DNA of 5,771 bases, from positions 1-5,771 of the forward strand of contig CAKTUP010000122.1 of assembly GCA_934621705.1 (NCBI GenBank), given 5' to 3'. Shown piece by piece: positions 1 through 5,771 of the stretch. A model generated the notes under the pieces. It had not been told where the DNA came from. It did not search any database and saw nothing but the letters and a program-made list of their open reading frames with translations. The position numbers and the translations under genes are program-made. Every line of letters begins with the position of its first letter. Within the stretch, counting starts at the first letter, position 1. The DNA is from an uncultured Petrimonas sp. GTDB taxonomy: Bacteria > Bacteroidota > Bacteroidia > Bacteroidales > Dysgonomonadaceae.

Positions 1-844
1 GTCCGGGAGCGAGTATCGTTACGAAAGTCGATTGATTATCGGCGTGAAAACCTTTGGCTTCTTCAAAGTATCGCTTCGTTAGCCGCAGGTAATTGGGCGC
101 CCGGTTGGCTCGTTTGAACCACGCGTTAAGCGAATCGGCAAGAACGGGCGTATCTTTTCGCACTGCCCACGACGTTCGCTGGTCGAAACTCACCTGCATC
201 CCGATATCGATATCTCGAAAATAGGTGTGATTCAGCCGGGCAACATACTCATCGGCAACAGTGTACTTAATCTCTCCGGCTGACACCATACGGATTAAAT
301 CCTCCACCACGAGAGTGTCTTTATCGGCATATTTCAAGTTAATTCCCCCACCCAATTCCTGATTCAGGTTGTTCATCCGCTGCTCGTATTTCGAACCCCG
401 AAGCACATAAACATCTTTGTTTATCAGTTCCATAACATCCTTCAGCACCGTATCGTTGCGCCCGGCACGCTGCACCAGCACCTGATGCGAAATCTCCGAT
501 AAACCGCAGTAGAGAATTGAGTCTTTAAGCGCGTTTTCAACGGGAACGTTGTATGCGATAACATCGCCCAGATTACGTTGCAGCATCGGCACCAACGAAG
601 CCGAATTTTGAGCCACAATTACCTGAAGTTCAAGTCCGTGTTCTTTAGCAAAACTCTCTATCATCTCGTAATGATACCCCATCTCCTGGTCGCGATAAAT
701 AAAATAAGAAGTAGAAGTGTTGAGCGTGATAACCCGAAGCGTATCGTTTTCCACAATTTGCGGAAAATCGCGAACAGCTTCCTGCGGTTTATTACAAGAC
801 AACAGCATTAGGGCGATGCATGCGATCGGAATAAATTTAAACAT
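1..844 (-). CDS. mltF: MltF-like lipoprotein (solute-binding domain, probable membrane-bound lytic transglycosylase), 3'-truncated by window edge
   Basis: An open frame starts at the ATG whose complement is 842-844 and runs without a stop for 281 codons to the left edge, so the C-terminus is missing. Residues 1-17 form a lipoprotein signal (MFKFIPIACIALMLLSC) with lipobox LLSC and lipidated Cys17. The residues after it (NKPQE) are not the acidic run linked to surface export in this phylum, so a periplasm-facing lipoprotein is likely. Residues about 34-260 resemble a family 3 solute-binding domain: DTLRVITLNT at the start, GYHYEMIESFAKEHGLEL, and later EIKYTVADEYVARL, which matches the KLDYTIADS region of E. 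coli MltF as I remember it. The KRYFEEAKGF segment corresponds to the end of this domain in MltF. In that family a GH23 lytic transglycosylase domain follows and cleaves peptidoglycan glycan strands to anhydromuropeptides; it would lie outside the window. The alternative is a stand-alone amino-acid-binding lipoprotein. The gene is transcribed divergently from its neighbour. Confidence 0.78.
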   Translation of the reverse strand, partial: MFKFIPIACIALMLLSCNKPQEAVRDFPQIVENDTLRVITLNTSTSYFIYRDQEMGYHYEMIESFAKEHGLELQVIVAQNSASLVPMLQRNLGDVIAYNVPVENALKDSILYCGLSEISHQVLVQRAGRNDTVLKDVMELINKDVYVLRGSKYEQRMNNLNQELGGGINLKYADKDTLVVEDLIRMVSAGEIKYTVADEYVARLNHTYFRDIDIGMQVSFDQRTSWAVRKDTPVLADSLNAWFKRANRAPNYLRLTKRYFEEAKGFHADNQSTFVTILAPG

Positions 845-870
845 AAAGTTGTTTCTATTGAAATAGAATG

Positions 871-878
871 CAAAGATA
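871..878 (-). promoter_or_regulatory. Bacteroidota-type -7 promoter element for the mltF-like gene
   Basis: Read on the minus strand this is TATCTTTG followed by CA, an exact match to the TAnnTTTG -7 element used by the primary sigma factor of Bacteroidota. It lies 26 bases upstream of the ATG, implying a leader of roughly 20-25 bases. I see no convincing TTTG -33 element at the expected distance. Confidence 0.65.
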
Positions 879-907
879 GAAAATGATATGTAATTTATAA
901 TCATCTG

Positions 908-938
908 TTTGCTTGAATAAAAAATTTGATTATTTTTG
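908..938 (+). promoter_or_regulatory. Bacteroidota-type promoter (-33 TTTG, -7 TATTTTTG) for the HhH/barrel gene
   Basis: TTTG at 908-911 and TATTTTTG at 931-938 are separated by 19 bases, which fits the -33/-7 arrangement known from Bacteroides. The predicted transcription start is near 942, giving a leader of about 28 bases before the ATG at 970. It is the only promoter in the window with both elements clear. Confidence 0.68.
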
Positions 939-962
939 CATAAATCGTAACTTTCAAATCTT

Positions 963-968
963 AAGGAG
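963..968 (+). promoter_or_regulatory. Shine-Dalgarno-like AAGGAG directly before the start codon
   Basis: AAGGAG lies only one base before the ATG at 970, closer than the usual 5-9 bases, so its contribution to initiation is uncertain. Shine-Dalgarno sequences are weakly used in Bacteroidota. It is the only such purine run near any gene start here. Confidence 0.3.
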
Positions 969-969
969 T

Positions 970-3021
970 ATGAGATTTCGAGTTTTTCACCTAATTTTGA
1001 CGATTATTTTTTGCGCAAAATTCTCGTCGGCAGAAGCACAATCCAACGATTGGCGCACGCACCTGGAGCAACTTGCCGAAGAAGAATTGGACGAATCCAC
1101 CGTGGAAAACATGTTTCAGGAGTTGACGATGCTGGAAAACAACCCCATGAATTTGAACACGGTTTCGCGCGAGCAATTGGAGCGATTTCCGTTGCTGACT
1201 TACGAACAAGCGTCTGCCATAATCGATTTTCTGGAGAAAAACCGTCCGGTTTACACCGTTTTTGAACTTCGCAACGTTTCGTACCTCGATTTTAACACCG
1301 TTGAATTGATTTTGCCGTTTTTCTTCGTGGGAGAAATGGAAAAAGAACGACCATCGGTGAATGAAATGTTGAAACGTGGCAGAAGCGAAGTGCAATTCCG
1401 ATTCGACAAAACGCTCAATCAACGTGCCGGTTACGGCGAATTTTCCGACAGCATCCTGCAACGATACCCCAACCGGAAATACCGCGGCGAAGATTTCTAC
1501 ACGTCGCTAAAATACTCGTTCGCGTACCGCGATAAAATTCAATTCGGCTTGCTGGGCGAAAAAGATGCCGGAGAACCGTTTTTCAGGAAAAATTATCCCA
1601 AAGGATACGATCATTACGGGTTCCACCTTATCGTGCGCGATGTAGGCAAACTGAAAACGCTTGCCGTAGGCGATTACCGGCTTTCGTTCGGACAGGGGCT
1701 GATACTCAACAACAACTTCATGCTTTCCAAAGCGTGGGCAACCAACAGCATCATTCGCCGTACCGAAGCGCCCAAACGGCATTTCTCCACTGCCGAAAAT
1801 GGTTTTTTTCGCGGTGCGGCGGCGGTTTTCGGATTTGGGAACATCAACATTACCACCTTTTATTCCAACAAACGTTTCGATGCCAACCTGTCCGCCGATG
1901 GCGAAATAACATCCTTTAAAATAGACGGTTACCATCGGACTCCGGGCGAAATGGAAAAGAAAAACAACGCACGCGAACAGGTTACGGGAATAAACGTAAA
2001 CTACCGGAAAGACGGTTTTCAGGTGGGAATAAGCGGTATTCATCACAAGTATAATCGAATGTACCAACCTACTGTTCAGGAATATAACTATTACTATTTG
2101 CGCGATTCTTCCAACATGAACGCGAGCATCGATTATTCTTACCGGTTGAACCGCTTATCGTTTGCCGGAGAAGCCGCCGTTGCCAGAAACGGCGCGGTGG
2201 CCGCCACGAATATGATACAATACGCGCCGTCGAACCTGCTTTCTCTCTCGGCGCTTTACCGCTATTTCCCCATCTCGTACAACGCCCTGCACGCGCAAGC
2301 GTTTTCCGAAACCGCCCGTGTGCAGAACGAAAGCGGGCTGTACGTTGGCGCTACGTTCAGCCCGATATCAAAAGTTTCGATAACGAGTTATATCGATGTT
2401 TTCCGGTTTCCGTGGGTGAGAAGTCAGGTAGATAAGCCATCCTCGAAAGGGATGGAAGTGTATCTGTTGGGGACATACACCGTGAGCCGAAACTCCGGTT
2501 TCGAGTTGCGTTACCGATACAAGCAACGGGAACAAAACGCCCGCTATCCCGATGAAAACTCCCGAACCGTTCTGCCTTACAACACCCAGAAAATCAGGCT
2601 TCGATACAACAACACGCTCAACAACGGATGGAATTTTCGTACCACGTTGGATGCCGCTTTGTACCAACAAAAACATTTTCAGCGGGAAACGGGGTGGATG
2701 CTCTCGCAAAACATCGGCTACCGCGGAAACGACAAAGTTTCGGGTAATTTCTACGCCGGATACTTCAAATCCGAATCCTTTGCCGCCAGGCTTTATTCTT
2801 ACGAGCGCAACATTCTGAGCACGTTTTATATGCCGTCGTTTTACGGCGAAGGAATGCGAGTGGCGGTATCGGGACGGTACAACATCACTTCGCGCATCTC
2901 TTTTTCTGCCAAAATCGGCCACACCCGCTATTTCGACCGCGAGACCATCGGCTCCGGCACCGATTTAATAGACGGCAACAGCCGCACCGATGTCTTTACT
3001 TATCTCCGCTGGCGGTTTTAG
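970..3021 (+). CDS. Exported helix-hairpin-helix protein with C-terminal outer-membrane beta-barrel, function unknown
   Basis: The protein has 683 residues from the ATG at 970. Upstream TTG-initiated reading (from 913) is unlikely because 913 lies inside the promoter, whereas the ATG gives a signal peptide: basic MRFR, hydrophobic core about 5-19, and a probable signal peptidase I site after AEA at 23. Residues about 58-122 resemble a ComEA-type double helix-hairpin-helix unit (NLNTVSREQLERFPLLTYEQ, then VFELRNVSYLD and TVELILPF). Both hairpins lack the usual GIG: the positions hold LLT (75-77) and YLD (105-107). From about residue 138 to the end, alternating polar/hydrophobic aromatic-rich strands suggest a large beta-barrel, and the final residues YLRWRF end in Phe as typical for BAM-inserted barrels. 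Similar HhH/barrel proteins are common in Bacteroidales and are usually annotated only by the HhH domain. The location is inferred to be the outer membrane with the HhH part in the periplasm. A DNA-uptake role is only a guess. It probably forms its own transcription unit. Confidence 0.82.
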   Translation: MRFRVFHLILTIIFCAKFSSAEAQSNDWRTHLEQLAEEELDESTVENMFQELTMLENNPMNLNTVSREQLERFPLLTYEQASAIIDFLEKNRPVYTVFELRNVSYLDFNTVELILPFFFVGEMEKERPSVNEMLKRGRSEVQFRFDKTLNQRAGYGEFSDSILQRYPNRKYRGEDFYTSLKYSFAYRDKIQFGLLGEKDAGEPFFRKNYPKGYDHYGFHLIVRDVGKLKTLAVGDYRLSFGQGLILNNNFMLSKAWATNSIIRRTEAPKRHFSTAENGFFRGAAAVFGFGNINITTFYSNKRFDANLSADGEITSFKIDGYHRTPGEMEKKNNAREQVTGINVNYRKDGFQVGISGIHHKYNRMYQPTVQEYNYYYLRDSSNMNASIDYSYRLNRLSFAGEAAVARNGAVAATNMIQYAPSNLLSLSALYRYFPISYNALHAQAFSETARVQNESGLYVGATFSPISKVSITSYIDVFRFPWVRSQVDKPSSKGMEVYLLGTYTVSRNSGFELRYRYKQREQNARYPDENSRTVLPYNTQKIRLRYNNTLNNGWNFRTTLDAALYQQKHFQRETGWMLSQNIGYRGNDKVSGNFYAGYFKSESFAARLYSYERNILSTFYMPSFYGEGMRVAVSGRYNITSRISFSAKIGHTRYFDRETIGSGTDLIDGNSRTDVFTYLRWRF

Positions 3022-3027
3022 TGGTTA

Positions 3028-3101
3028 CACAGAGAACGCAGAGGCAGCACAGAGTTCACAGAGAATAAAAAATCTCTGTGTATTCTCCGTGTCGCTCTGT
3101 G
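3028..3101. repeat. Cluster of CACAGAG-type short repeats in inverted arrangement
   Basis: On the left arm CACAGAG occurs at 3028-3034, 3048-3054 and 3057-3063, with a variant GCAGAG at 3038-3043. On the right arm the reverse complement CTCTGTG occurs at 3074-3080 and 3095-3101, with a variant CTCCGTG at 3085-3091. The inner arms, 3057-3064 and 3073-3080, form a perfect 8-bp stem with an 8-base A-rich loop; outer units can pair imperfectly. It begins seven bases after the stop codon of the barrel gene. A transcript hairpin could help end transcription, but no T-tract follows, so it is not a standard intrinsic terminator. A small palindrome, GCAAT-AAAA-ATTGC, follows at 3101-3114. Degenerate CACAGAG-rich intergenic repeats occur in many environmental bacterial genomes as I recall; their function is unclear. 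Confidence 0.75.
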
Positions 3102-3138
3102 CAATAAAAATTGCAGTTCGGAAATCGTAAATAGTTCG

Positions 3139-3146
3139 TATCTTTG
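3139..3146 (+). promoter_or_regulatory. Bacteroidota-type -7 promoter element for the ABC-F gene
   Basis: TATCTTTG followed by CA matches the TAnnTTTG element. It ends 23 bases before the ATG, predicting transcription from about 3150 and a leader of roughly 20 bases. The best -33 candidate, TTCG at 3117-3120 with an 18-base spacer, is weak. It indicates that the ABC-F gene does not depend on read-through from the barrel gene. Confidence 0.65.
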
Positions 3147-3169
3147 CACCCAAAATTCCACTTCTCTAA

Positions 3170-5041
3170 ATGGCAAATCCCATTCTGCAAATCGATACGC
3201 TCACCAAAAGCTTTGGCGACCTGGTGCTTTTTCGCGACATCTCTTTCGGCATTGCCGAAGGCGACAAAATTGGATTGATTGCCAAAAACGGAGCGGGGAA
3301 AACCACCTTGCTCAACATTCTTGCCGGAAAAGAGCCTTACGACAGCGGTCGGGTGGTTTTCAGAAACGACATCCGAGTGGCTTATCTGGAACAATCGCCC
3401 CAATTCAATCCCGAACTGACGGTGCTGGAAGCCTGTTTCCAATCGGAAAATGAAGCCGTGAAAGTCATTGCCCGGTACGAAGAAATTATGGCATCCAACA
3501 ACCACAAAGAGTTGGACGAAATTATGGCGAAAATGGATTTGCTGAACGCCTGGGATTACGAACAGCGCATCAAACAGATTCTCAGCCAACTCAAAATATT
3601 TCAGTTTGAGCAGAAGATCGGTGAACTCTCGGGCGGACAAGTGAAGCGGGTGGCGCTGGCCAACGCACTTATCTCCGAACCGGAGTTGATTATCTTGGAC
3701 GAACCCACCAACCACCTTGATTTGGATATGGTGGAATGGCTGGAAGGCCACCTTTCGCGCTCCAATATCAGTTTGTTGATGGTTACGCACGACAGATATT
3801 TCCTCGACAGGGTGTGTACGCAAATCCTTGAAATTGAAGAGCGACAGATTTACTCATACAAAGGCAATTATGCTTATTATCTGGAAAAACGCGATGAGCG
3901 TATAGCGGCACAAAGTGCAGAAATAGACAGCGCCCGAAACATTTACCGCAAAGAACTCGACTGGATGCGCCGACAACCGCAAGCGCGCGCCACGAAAGCC
4001 AAATCGCGTATCGACGCGTTTTACGAACTGGAAGAAAAAGCCAAACAACGCCGCGCTCAAAACGATATTAAGTTGTCGGCAAAAGGTGCGTATATCGGCA
4101 AAAAGATATTCGAAGCCAAAAACATCAGCAAAAGTTTCGGCGACATCAAGATTACCGACAATTTCAACTACATTTTCACCCGATACGAGAAAATGGGAAT
4201 CATCGGCAACAACGGCACCGGAAAATCCACGTTTATAAAAATGCTGCTTGGGCTTGAGCAACCCGATTCGGGAAATTTCGATATCGGCGAAACCGTCAAT
4301 TTCGGCTACTACAGCCAGGAAGGCCTGCAGTTTGACGAGCAGACAAAAGTGATTGACGTGGTGCAAAACATTGCCGAAGTTATCGATCTGGGAAACGGCA
4401 GCCGGCTTACCGCGTCGCAGTTTTTGCAGCATTTCCTGTTTGCTCCGGCCCGCCAACACGATTTTGTTTACAAGCTGAGCGGGGGCGAAAAACGGCGGTT
4501 GTATCTGTGCACGGTTCTCATCAAAAATCCCAATTTCCTGATTCTCGATGAGCCGACAAACGACCTCGACATCGTTACGCTCAACATTCTGGAAGAATAC
4601 CTAATCGGTTTCAAAGGCTGCCTTATCGTCATTTCGCACGACCGCTACTTTATGGACAAAGTGGTAGACCACCTGCTTGTTTTTCACGGAAATGCCGATA
4701 TTCAGGACTTTCCGGGAAACTACACGCAATACCGCGACTGGAAATCGATAGAAGACAAACGCGTTGCCGACGAATCCAAACCGGCGAAAGCGGACAAAAC
4801 CACCGAAAAACCGAAACCGGTGGAAAAAACCAAACTTACCTTTAAAGAAAAACAGGAATTTGAAGGGCTGGAAGCCAAAATTCAGCAACTGGAAACGGAG
4901 AAAGAGCAACTTACCGAACAACTTTCATCGGGAGATCTATCGTCGGAAGAACTCATTTCCAAATCCAACCGCATCTCGGAAGTCATCAGTTTGATTGACG
5001 AAAAAACCCTTCGCTGGCTCGAATTGAGCGAATTTGCCTGA
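3170..5041 (+). CDS. uup: ABC-F family ATPase, Uup-like
   Basis: This is a soluble 623-residue protein with two ABC ATPase domains and no membrane segments. Domain 1 has Walker A at 38-45 (AKNGAGKT), Q-loop YLEQ at 72-75, signature LSGGQ at 153-157, Walker B with catalytic Glu at 173-178 (LIILDE), and switch His207. An interdomain linker rich in charged residues spans about 235-300, the place of the P-site tRNA interaction motif in ABC-F proteins. Domain 2 has Walker A at 346-353 (GNNGTGKS), signature LSGGE at 436-440, Walker B LILDE at 457-461, and switch His490. A Lys/Pro-rich tether (about 530-555) leads to a C-terminal coiled coil (about 556-620), the Uup-type domain that in E. coli binds DNA. 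Length is close to E. coli Uup (about 635). ABC-F proteins act on ribosomes; Uup is also tied to transposon excision and branched DNA. Assignment to Uup rather than another ABC-F subgroup rests mainly on the C-terminal domain. The start ATG lies just after the promoter, with no Shine-Dalgarno sequence. Confidence 0.93.
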   Translation: MANPILQIDTLTKSFGDLVLFRDISFGIAEGDKIGLIAKNGAGKTTLLNILAGKEPYDSGRVVFRNDIRVAYLEQSPQFNPELTVLEACFQSENEAVKVIARYEEIMASNNHKELDEIMAKMDLLNAWDYEQRIKQILSQLKIFQFEQKIGELSGGQVKRVALANALISEPELIILDEPTNHLDLDMVEWLEGHLSRSNISLLMVTHDRYFLDRVCTQILEIEERQIYSYKGNYAYYLEKRDERIAAQSAEIDSARNIYRKELDWMRRQPQARATKAKSRIDAFYELEEKAKQRRAQNDIKLSAKGAYIGKKIFEAKNISKSFGDIKITDNFNYIFTRYEKMGIIGNNGTGKSTFIKMLLGLEQPDSGNFDIGETVNFGYYSQEGLQFDEQTKVIDVVQNIAEVIDLGNGSRLTASQFLQHFLFAPARQHDFVYKLSGGEKRRLYLCTVLIKNPNFLILDEPTNDLDIVTLNILEEYLIGFKGCLIVISHDRYFMDKVVDHLLVFHGNADIQDFPGNYTQYRDWKSIEDKRVADESKPAKADKTTEKPKPVEKTKLTFKEKQEFEGLEAKIQQLETEKEQLTEQLSSGDLSSEELISKSNRISEVISLIDEKTLRWLELSEFA

Positions 5042-5080
5042 TTTACAATCCACAACCACCCCAATTAACGGATCGTTATT

Positions 5081-5101
5081 TAGAAATAGTTTAAATTTCT
5101 A
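5081..5101. repeat. AT-rich inverted repeat upstream of the rubrerythrin promoter
   Basis: TAGAAAT at 5081-5087 and ATTTCTA at 5095-5101 form a perfect 7-base inverted repeat with a 7-base spacer. It starts 39 bases after the ABC-F stop and ends 41 bases before the -7 element of rubrerythrin. No T-tract follows and the stem holds only one G-C pair, so it is a poor terminator. It might be an operator for a dimeric regulator, but chance symmetry in AT-rich DNA is quite possible. Confidence 0.35.
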
Positions 5102-5142
5102 TCTGTAAGCGTTTTAGAAACCGCGGGCACTTTTTAATTTCG

Positions 5143-5150
5143 TATCTTTG
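5143..5150 (+). promoter_or_regulatory. Bacteroidota-type -7 promoter element for rubrerythrin
   Basis: TATCTTTG followed by CA matches the TAnnTTTG element. The predicted start is near 5154, giving an AT-rich leader of about 39 bases, the longest in the window. No clear TTTG -33 element sits 18-21 bases upstream (the region there is GC-rich, CCGCGGGC), which could mean a need for an activator. Confidence 0.65.
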
Positions 5151-5192
5151 CAAAAATTAGTCAATTTTTAACGTTTTATAAAACAAACCCTT

Positions 5193-5771
5193 ATGAAAAG
5201 TGTAAAAGGAACCCGTACGGAGCAAAACCTGCTGAAATCGTTTGCAGGTGAGTCTCAGGCAAGAATGCGCTATACGTTCTTCGCCAAACAAGCCAAAGAA
5301 GAAGGTTACGAACAAATTGCCGCTATTTTTCTTGAAACTGCCGATCAGGAAATGGTGCACGCGAAACGTATGTTCAAATACCTGGAAGGCGGTATGCTGG
5401 AAATCACGGCCGCGTATCCCGCAGGAAAGATCGGCAACACGGCCGAAAATCTGGTAGAAGCCGCTGCAGGCGAAAACGAAGAGTGGACAGACCTGTACCC
5501 CCACTTCGCCGATGTTGCCGAAGAAGAAGGCTTCAAGGAAATTGCCACCATGTACCGCATGATCGCCAAAGCCGAAGCCGTTCATGAAGAGCAATATTTG
5601 AAATTGCTGGATCGGGTGAACAACGGAACCGTTTTCGCTCGCGAAGAAGACATTGAATGGCAATGTCGCCATTGCGGATACGTGTTTACCGGTAAAAAAC
5701 CACCTAAAAACTGTCCTACTTGTTTGCATCCGCAAGCCTATTTTGAGCCGAAAAATAGTGCGTATTATTAA
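5193..5771 (+). CDS. rbr: Rubrerythrin (diiron peroxidase with C-terminal rubredoxin domain)
   Basis: The gene is complete at 192 residues, the usual length of classical rubrerythrin, and its TAA is the last codon of the window. Residues about 1-145 are the ferritin-like four-helix bundle. All expected diiron ligands are visible: Glu20, Glu53 with His56 (ExxH), Glu94 and Glu97, and Glu128 with His131 (EAVH). Residues about 153-192 are a rubredoxin domain with one Fe(Cys)4 site: CRHC (158-161) and CPTC (174-177), 12 residues apart, followed by the family-typical HPQAYFE. In the family this enzyme reduces hydrogen peroxide to water in the cytoplasm of anaerobes, taking electrons through the rubredoxin centre. 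The ATG at 5193 is the only sensible start, as the family N-terminus KSVKGTRTEQNLL follows it directly. It has its own promoter after a 151-base gap, so it is probably monocistronic. Oxidative-stress control is expected from the family; the sequence offers only a weak candidate operator. Confidence 0.97.
   Translation: MKSVKGTRTEQNLLKSFAGESQARMRYTFFAKQAKEEGYEQIAAIFLETADQEMVHAKRMFKYLEGGMLEITAAYPAGKIGNTAENLVEAAAGENEEWTDLYPHFADVAEEEGFKEIATMYRMIAKAEAVHEEQYLKLLDRVNNGTVFAREEDIEWQCRHCGYVFTGKKPPKNCPTCLHPQAYFEPKNSAYY

Noticed and set aside
578..811. 77-residue plus-strand open frame
   Set aside because: It lies opposite the mltF-like gene, whose frame is open for 281 codons with a lipobox and recognisable domain. 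The 77-residue product has no recognisable features and no promoter near its start.
991..1461. Minus-strand open frame of 156 residues inside the barrel gene, and similar ones at 1507-2067 and 2368-2922
   Set aside because: They are antisense shadows of a gene with a clear signal peptide, HhH unit and barrel. Their products are compositionally odd (Phe/His/Val rich) as expected of antisense translations.
3028..3101. CRISPR array
   Set aside because: The units are only 6-7 bases, spaced by a few bases and present in both orientations, unlike the 25-40 base direct repeats with unique spacers of CRISPR.
3056..3823. 255-residue minus-strand open frame over the start of the ABC-F gene
   Set aside because: It is antisense to the Walker A, signature and Walker B of domain 1 and its end falls in the repeat cluster. 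The product resembles nothing I know.
5067..5077. AACG-GAT-CGTT hairpin as terminator of the ABC-F gene
   Set aside because: A 4-bp stem with a 3-base loop and no following T-tract is too weak to support a terminator call.
5157..5735. 192-residue minus-strand open frame opposite rubrerythrin
   Set aside because: Rubrerythrin has every metal ligand in place; the antisense frame is a shadow produced by its codon usage.

Overview
The window looks like ordinary chromosomal core sequence from an anaerobic member of the Bacteroidota, most likely Bacteroidales. Three things support this. Every gene start is preceded by the Bacteroidota-type -7 promoter element TAnnTTTG, here always as TATnTTTGCA. 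Translation starts mostly lack a usable Shine-Dalgarno sequence. The gene families (MltF-type lipoprotein, HhH plus outer-membrane-barrel protein, Uup-like ABC-F protein, rubrerythrin) are all typical of the group. I see no insertion sequence, phage gene, tRNA, rRNA or CRISPR array.

Layout: (1) 1-844, minus strand: the N-terminal 281 residues of a lipoprotein with a solute-binding domain that resembles the lytic transglycosylase MltF; the gene runs off the left edge before its catalytic domain. (2) 845-969: a divergent promoter region serving that gene and the next one. (3) 970-3021, plus strand: a 683-residue exported protein with an N-terminal ComEA-like helix-hairpin-helix region followed by a long predicted outer-membrane beta-barrel; its function is unknown. 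(4) 3022-3169: a gap with a cluster of CACAGAG-type repeats in both orientations, then a promoter. (5) 3170-5041, plus strand: a Uup-like ABC-F ATPase with two ABC domains and a C-terminal coiled coil. (6) 5042-5192: a gap with an AT-rich inverted repeat and a promoter. (7) 5193-5771, plus strand: a complete rubrerythrin whose stop codon is the last three bases of the window.

The genes do not look like one pathway. Each has its own promoter, so they are probably separate transcription units: cell-wall turnover, an envelope protein of unknown role, a ribosome- or DNA-associated ATPase, and peroxide defence. I found no clear novel system. The items most worth following up are the HhH/barrel protein, whose hairpins have lost the glycines expected for DNA binding, and the CACAGAG repeat cluster.
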